Below, piece by piece: positions 58,993 to 64,000 of a stretch of 64,000 nt of DNA. Within the stretch, counting starts at the first letter, position 1. Each line of letters begins with the position of its first letter. The notes beneath the pieces were generated by a model, which was given only the letters and a program-made list of their open reading frames with translations, searched no databases and was not told where the DNA came from. The position numbers and the translations under genes were made by a program. Location of the stretch: positions 62,001-126,000 of the forward strand of contig LLEY01000073.1 of the NCBI GenBank assembly GCA_001414485.1, given 5' to 3'. Origin of the DNA: Calycina herbarum. Lineage: Eukaryota; Ascomycota; Leotiomycetes; Helotiales; Pezizellaceae.

Positions 58993-61886
58993 ATGACTTC
59001 TCAAGAAGAATCGAGTAAATTAAGAGAGGAAGGGAATGCGTTATACAAAGTCGGAAATCTCCTCCAAGGTATGATTCTAATCGTGCTTTCTATCTATGCA
59101 TTCATTCAATTGATCTTCCAATAGCAATTCCAAAGTATCGGCAGGCAGCCAAGATCGCACCACAAGATCCAGCACCATTGGGAAACATCTCTGCTGCGAT
59201 CTTTGAGATTGGCAAGTATGAATCTTGTATTTCTTTCGCGGAGAGAGCTTTGGCATTACATAAGAAAAATGCCGATTGCGATGCTGTGACTTCGATGGCG
59301 CAGATGAATCAGGTGAAAAAATTGGAGGCGAGAGTTCAGAAGGCGAAGATGCTTGTCAAAAATGTTGCCGAAGTCGAGGAGAAGAAGATTAGGATGAGAA
59401 TTTTGAAAGAGGTTGGACGGTATCGACCTACAATGTGAGTTTTTATTGATCCTTAGGGGACAGGAGGCTGGAGGGGCTAATACGTGTAACAGCAATTCTG
59501 GATTCGAGTATTTTCATGTTGGACATGACAAGTCTTTTTGTTTGTATGATGCTCCGACCGACAAGTTCTTGACAAGATGGGCAGCCGAAGCGAGAGAGGA
59601 AGAAAAGAGAAAGAGCGAAGACTCTGGGGTGCCTGTTGACGAGAAGGCTGTTGCGAGAAGAGAATTGGTTTCTTTTCTGTTTGTGGGAATTGGCGATGCT
59701 AGGAATATGCTGCGAACGATTATCGGCATTGCGGAGTGTGAGCAGACGAGGACCAAAAAATATCATATTACGATCAATGATATCAACAAGACGGCTCTTG
59801 CCAGAGACCTTGTCATTTTCATGCTTCTCGAAGACCTTTCACAGCTGGATCCGAAAAGCGAGGAGTATACGGAGGTCATGACTACGATTTATTTCATCTA
59901 CATCGCTGTTATGATGCCTCGATTCGTTTTCGACAGAATGCAACAAACTATCGACAGAGCTTTAATCGCCCTCAAGTCTAGAAACCAACCATCCAAAGTA
60001 TTCTGTTTGAATAGACAACATTTCCCGGAATACATCAAAGTCTTGGTCTCATGGAAAGGATCAGCACAAACTCTCCTCCCCGCCAAAAAGGTGATTCAAA
60101 TGGGCACTCGACAAGTCAGCGGCTTGGCCGAAATGGTATCAAACAGTCTCGAAGTAACACGAAAATGCAAAGCAGAGCGAGAACTTTACCTTGCAACCCT
60201 GGTGCTTCAACCACCAACTTCGCTTCTCGAAAAGTATGATTCGGCAATGCTCGAACTTTTACAAAGATACCAATCGAGGCCAAGAGCCAATGCCCCTCGA
60301 TTCCGTGACCATATCTGCAAGTATTGGGAAATCAATACGACACTCATGGATGAAGATTGGTATCGGGATTTGCAGAACAAGGAACATCTTGATTTCGGCC
60401 ATGATCCTTATGAGGCTGCGGAGAGGTTCACGGATGAAGTTTTGGTTGCGAAGAACCCGGAGAAGTTGTATGATTATATGGTTCCTTTCTTCCGCGAGAC
60501 GGCGAAAGCTTTGGTTGTTTTGGAGGGAAGATTGGAGGTGGAGATTATACTTGGGGATTGTGTTGATGTTGCTGAACAACTTCGTTTCGGTCTTTTTCCT
60601 ACTTGTGGGGATCCGACAGGTGAGAATGGGGAAGTCTCAAACTTCGAAGTCAGACCTGAGCATTTCCCTACTTCTTTCAACAGGATACATTTGAGTAACG
60701 TACCGTCCGTCACCACTTGGTCCCATTTCAAGTTTCGCATGCTAACAATATTAACAGAGACTACTTAAACGGCAACCTCTCGGTTTGTCTCCACTTCGCC
60801 CCTATTCTAGCTGACGCCCCTGTCTCAATGCTTCTATCCACCTGTCTCCGAAACTCCGGTACGTGGAAATCAGTCAACTCCTTCTTGGCCGAATATCAAT
60901 GTATCACGGACGAAAAACAACTCTTTCAACTTACGAATGTGTCTATCGTCGACAAAGAAGAAGAAGAGTCTCCCATGTTTACTCCCTACATGCATTCAAT
61001 GCCCATGGCAAGTTATGTTAGTTACTCGTACATGGGTTATAAACCCCAACCTTTCTCTCGTTTACTCCAAAAGAAGGGTTTCATGAAATGGATCTATGCT
61101 CTTTTCTTTAGGATGGTATTACCATTCAACGTGGATGTCTCCTTTGTCCAGGGGATGATTTTCTCACCATTGAATATCACGACATTCTTTCATCTCCTCG
61201 TCCAACTCCGAAAGCTTGGTTATCCAAGCCACTGGCTCTCAGAAGCCCTATCCAACATCTTGGAAAACAAGGTCATCACCACCTGTCGTCCGCCACGAGC
61301 ATCGCCCACCTCAATCCAAGCCATCAAACGCGAACACCCCGAAAAGAAACTCTGCACCAAACCATTTTCCGCCGAACTCTTGGTGCTCGCAAAAATCTTC
61401 CAGCCCCTCCTCCCCTTCCAAGTCACCACTCCTATCCTCCCCTCCTCGTCTTCCATCCAAAAATACACCTTCAAGATGACCGCCTCGACACTATCAACCT
61501 ACGATCCTGGTTCCGGATCCGCACACCTTCTCTTAATCTTCTGGTCACAAGAGTACCTGCGTTCCTCCGGTTTCGCAGGTGGACAAGCACATGTTCAGAA
61601 TATACGCCAGCTTCTCGATCCTTCATGGGGAGAGGTCGATACTGATTTTGCGAACAAGGACCATGAAAGATTTCGGGAGAAGGGATGTGTGGTTTACTCA
61701 ACCTTTGAATTGGACAAGAGACAGGACAGCTTGGAGGTCAAGGTTTGGATGGATAAGAAGACTGTGGGGGAGATGAAGGAGGGAGGGTGGAGTTGGGGTT
61801 TGTATAGGCTTGATCTTTGGGCACCGGCTTTTGCGAGGGCTTGTACGGTTGGGGAGACGGTTTTTGAGGGGGTTGCTTGGGAGTAG
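58993..61886 (+). CDS. TPR and DUF4470 domain protein
   Basis: Four exons, 58993-59068, 59125-59434, 59493-60704 and 60758-61886, encode 908 aa. The introns are 56, 58 and 53 nt. The last has the unusual donor GTCCGT but is required to rebuild RIHLSNVPDYLNGN (about 527-540), a conserved DUF4470-family segment; its acceptor is TAACAG with branch GCTAAC. Residues 1-95 form TPR-like helices (LREEGNALYKVGNLLQAIPKYRQAAKIAP, then PLGNISAAIFEIGKYESCISFAERAL), followed by a charged helix. The DUF4470 region shows FLFVGIGDARNMLRTI (about 191) and YHITINDINKTALARDLVI (about 219). The domain's biochemical role is not known to me. There is no signal peptide or membrane segment. The TPR suggests a protein-protein or chaperone partner. 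Confidence 0.9.
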
Positions 61887-62638
61887 ATTCTTTCGGGTTG
61901 GGAACGTCATGGCGTAAAAATTGTTTTAGGGGTTAGATGGGATGTCGTGTTTACCTTTTTCTTTTGTCAATACTGGGACAAAAAATTGGAGTCGCAAAAA
62001 ATCGCAAAAATCGCTCGCGCGAATGGGAATTGGGGTTTGTTTGGTTTGCTTTTTGGTTTGGGTCTTCTCTTTATCGGCATGGATGCATACAGACAGAAAA
62101 AATAAGAATAAAAGGCCGCGAGGCTAGGAAAAGCGTGTTTTAGATTGAGTTATTATCTTTACAGATGAGGAGTTGTTTGGGAATGGGGAGTACAACTTTT
62201 TTTGGGGGGTTTGGGAATGGAATAGATATTGAGAGAAATTGAAATGAATGGGCCTTCTTTTTATTTGAGCTTCTTCTGTAGGCTTTTGTGAATGAATACT
62301 AGTGGACTTGAACTTCTACACAAAAGTGTTGAAGGCGTTGTTTTAGAGTACAAGTTGAGAGTCAATATTGCCTTGAAAATTCCGACAGTCACAAAGCTAC
62401 ATGGGGCTTGGAAACCATTGGGAAATATGCTATCACAACCATCGCGGTTAGTGTGTTCAACTATTAGACATCTACAAAATAGGAAGACAATTTTGAACTT
62501 TGAAGTATTTTACGATTGTAATACTTCAAAAGAAATGTTCTATCACAAGTATCGCTGTTAGTACGTTCAATTATTAAAAATATATGAACTAGATAATATA
62601 TTTGAGAGTTTTAATAATAATAAGAGTATTGCTATCTA
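61887..62638. other. 3' flank of the DUF4470 gene with diverged repeats
   Basis: No gene can be supported. Two diverged copies of a segment (CTATCACAA...ATCGC-GTTAGT-YGTTCAAYTATTA) lie at about 62431-62470 and 62539-62577, 108 bp apart. A stretch at 61963-61999 (CTTTTGTCAATACTGGGACAAAAAATTGG) is similar to 63437-63475 beyond the MITE. Confidence 0.5.
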
Positions 62639-63316
62639 CGGCATCCCAGTCGCACCAAAAAGTCGGATTGACTAAATCGCAAATAGCAAATCGCAAATCG
62701 CAAATCGCAAAGTGTTACTTTCTATAAGTATAAAATAGTTAAATTCCTTTACCCTCGTTCTCCCCTCTCCCCCTCTCTCTTACTACTCTACACCTGTAAA
62801 GCTATCTATATTAAGACTGAATAGTCTCCTCTATAAGATAACAAGTATCACGTGTATAGCGTGACATCGCCCCCTCGCTCTATCGCCTCTTCACTGTTGC
62901 TGTCGCCTCCTTACTATTACCTAGCTATTGTATTGCTTTCTTACTATTATTTCTAGATAAATAATAGAGAGAGGGAGAGAGGGTAAGAGGGGGGGATTGA
63001 TTGCTACTTTCTTAAACTCCCCTTACCTTATGCTAGGAAAAACTTTCCACTGAAATGCTTGCTTACTAGCCTTGCCCTCTCTCCCCATCTCCTCTATACA
63101 CTTACCTATATACAATGTATAGAAGAAGGGAAAGAGTAGTAAGAGAGAGAGAAAGAGGTATTGTAATGCTCTCCTATCTCTTTTATAAAGGGATAGAATA
63201 AGCTTAGGGGCTTAAATAACCATTATAGAGTTCTACTAAATACTTGACTTTTGCGATTTGCGATTTACGATTTGCGATTTGGTCGATTCCGACTTTTTGG
63301 TGTATCTGGGACGCCC
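62639..63316. mobile_element. MITE of Tc1/mariner type, 678 bp
   Basis: Terminal inverted repeats of about 70 bp at 62639-62711 and 63248-63316 start SGGCRTCCCAG, include CACCAAAAAGTCGGA, and end in tandem CAAATCG units. It is flanked by TA (62637-62638, 63317-63318). The interior is pyrimidine/purine-tract rich with no coding potential, so it must rely on a transposase from elsewhere. RIP is not obvious, although the interior has many TA words. Confidence 0.85.
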
Positions 63317-63318
63317 TA

Positions 63319-64000
63319 CTATAACAATGTTCGACTATTGCTTTGTTTTTGAAGAGTATATAGAGTTTCAGTATAAGAATGTGTTATTGCTTAGAGCTGG
63401 AGGGTATTTTAATGGGTTTAAGTTGAAAATTTCTTGCGATTTTTCTTTTATCGACACTGGAACGAAAATTGGACTCTAAAACTCGAACAAAACGAATGAA
63501 CGAATGGAAGGGGGTTACTGGATTTCAACAGAGACAAATGATTGTTTTCTTCTGCTTTGTGATGGGTAACCTGTAAATAGCACAACTTGACGGTGTCTAT
63601 TCACAGGCTACCTACAAATAGCCAACCCTCCATTCCTAGGCAACCTAGAATCGGTAAACCTACTCTTTCTAAAGAATAATGAAATAAAATGGCTGCCCTG
63701 ATTTATCTTGAACGGTGGACACGGCTGATATCTTTCTGGGATCAGTATTATTTTCTTTAAGTCGCTTCCTCCTCATCTAAAATTTCTGCTGCTTGGTTAC
63801 GGCTTAGGCTGTGGCGTGTTAAACTTTCCTGGTTTTGGGATATATTGTTCTTGTACTGAAAAGGATGAGAATGTAGTTGTTGGAGATGAATGGGGTTTCG
63901 ACAGTAAATTCCCTGTTTTGCTTGAGAACTATCTAGTCTAAGTAACCGTCGAAACTTTATTCAATTCTCCTTTCTTCCATTCAGTCCCTCTGTTCAAGTT
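63319..64000. other. Right end of the window
   Basis: No supportable gene. A short segment (63437-63475) repeats the 61963-61999 sequence in diverged form. The small ORF at 63258-63479 starts inside the MITE and is not credible. Confidence 0.5.

Noticed and set aside
62670..62712. Regularly spaced CAAATCG repeats considered as a CRISPR-like array
   Set aside because: They are direct heptamers inside a transposon TIR in a eukaryotic genome; there are no spacers.

Overview
The window reads as nuclear DNA of a filamentous ascomycete (Pezizomycotina), most likely a leotiomycete. Genes carry 47-128 nt GT-AG introns with CTAAC/CTGAC branch points, and the protein set (Ccr4, AcrB, Pri2, a TPR-DUF4470 protein, an UNC93-like transporter, an amidoligase) is fungal. 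About 24 kb is AT-rich transposon DNA in which CpA/TpG has largely become TpA, the footprint of repeat-induced point mutation (RIP). The class-level placement is inference.

Layout. 1-15417 is a nested transposon block. A Tad-like LINE 3' end was broken by a Ty3/gypsy element on + (TE1). TE1 was then hit by a Fot1/pogo DNA transposon (2221-4080) and, inside its 3' LTR, by a second gypsy copy on - (6747-13764). 15418-31346 is a gene island: CCR4 (-), a class-I methyltransferase gene (+, divergent from CCR4), a hotdog thioesterase gene (+), and on - a DadA-type FAD oxidoreductase gene and an UNC93-like transporter gene. 31347-42396 is gene-poor; it holds a tRNA-Arg(ACG) gene with two intervening sequences, a duplicated tRNA 3' end, an amidoligase gene and a small RIP-affected remnant. 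42397-45246 is acrB. 45247-56371 holds microsatellites, an unclassified remnant, and a second Fot1/pogo element (47177-56369) split by a complete gypsy element (47939-55264). 56570-61886 holds PRI2 and the TPR-DUF4470 gene. A 678-bp MITE lies at 62639-63316.

The housekeeping genes act separately: mRNA deadenylation (Ccr4), carbon catabolite control via ubiquitination (AcrB) and replication priming (Pri2). The oxidoreductase and transporter genes are adjacent and co-oriented and may belong together, but nothing proves it.

The most unusual item is the tRNA-Arg gene at 33570-33720. Besides a normal anticodon-loop intron it has a 52-nt insert in the T-arm that looks like a spliceosomal intron: GT...CTAAC...AG. 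All exon structures were worked out by hand from reading frame, splice signals and remembered family motifs; no database search was run.
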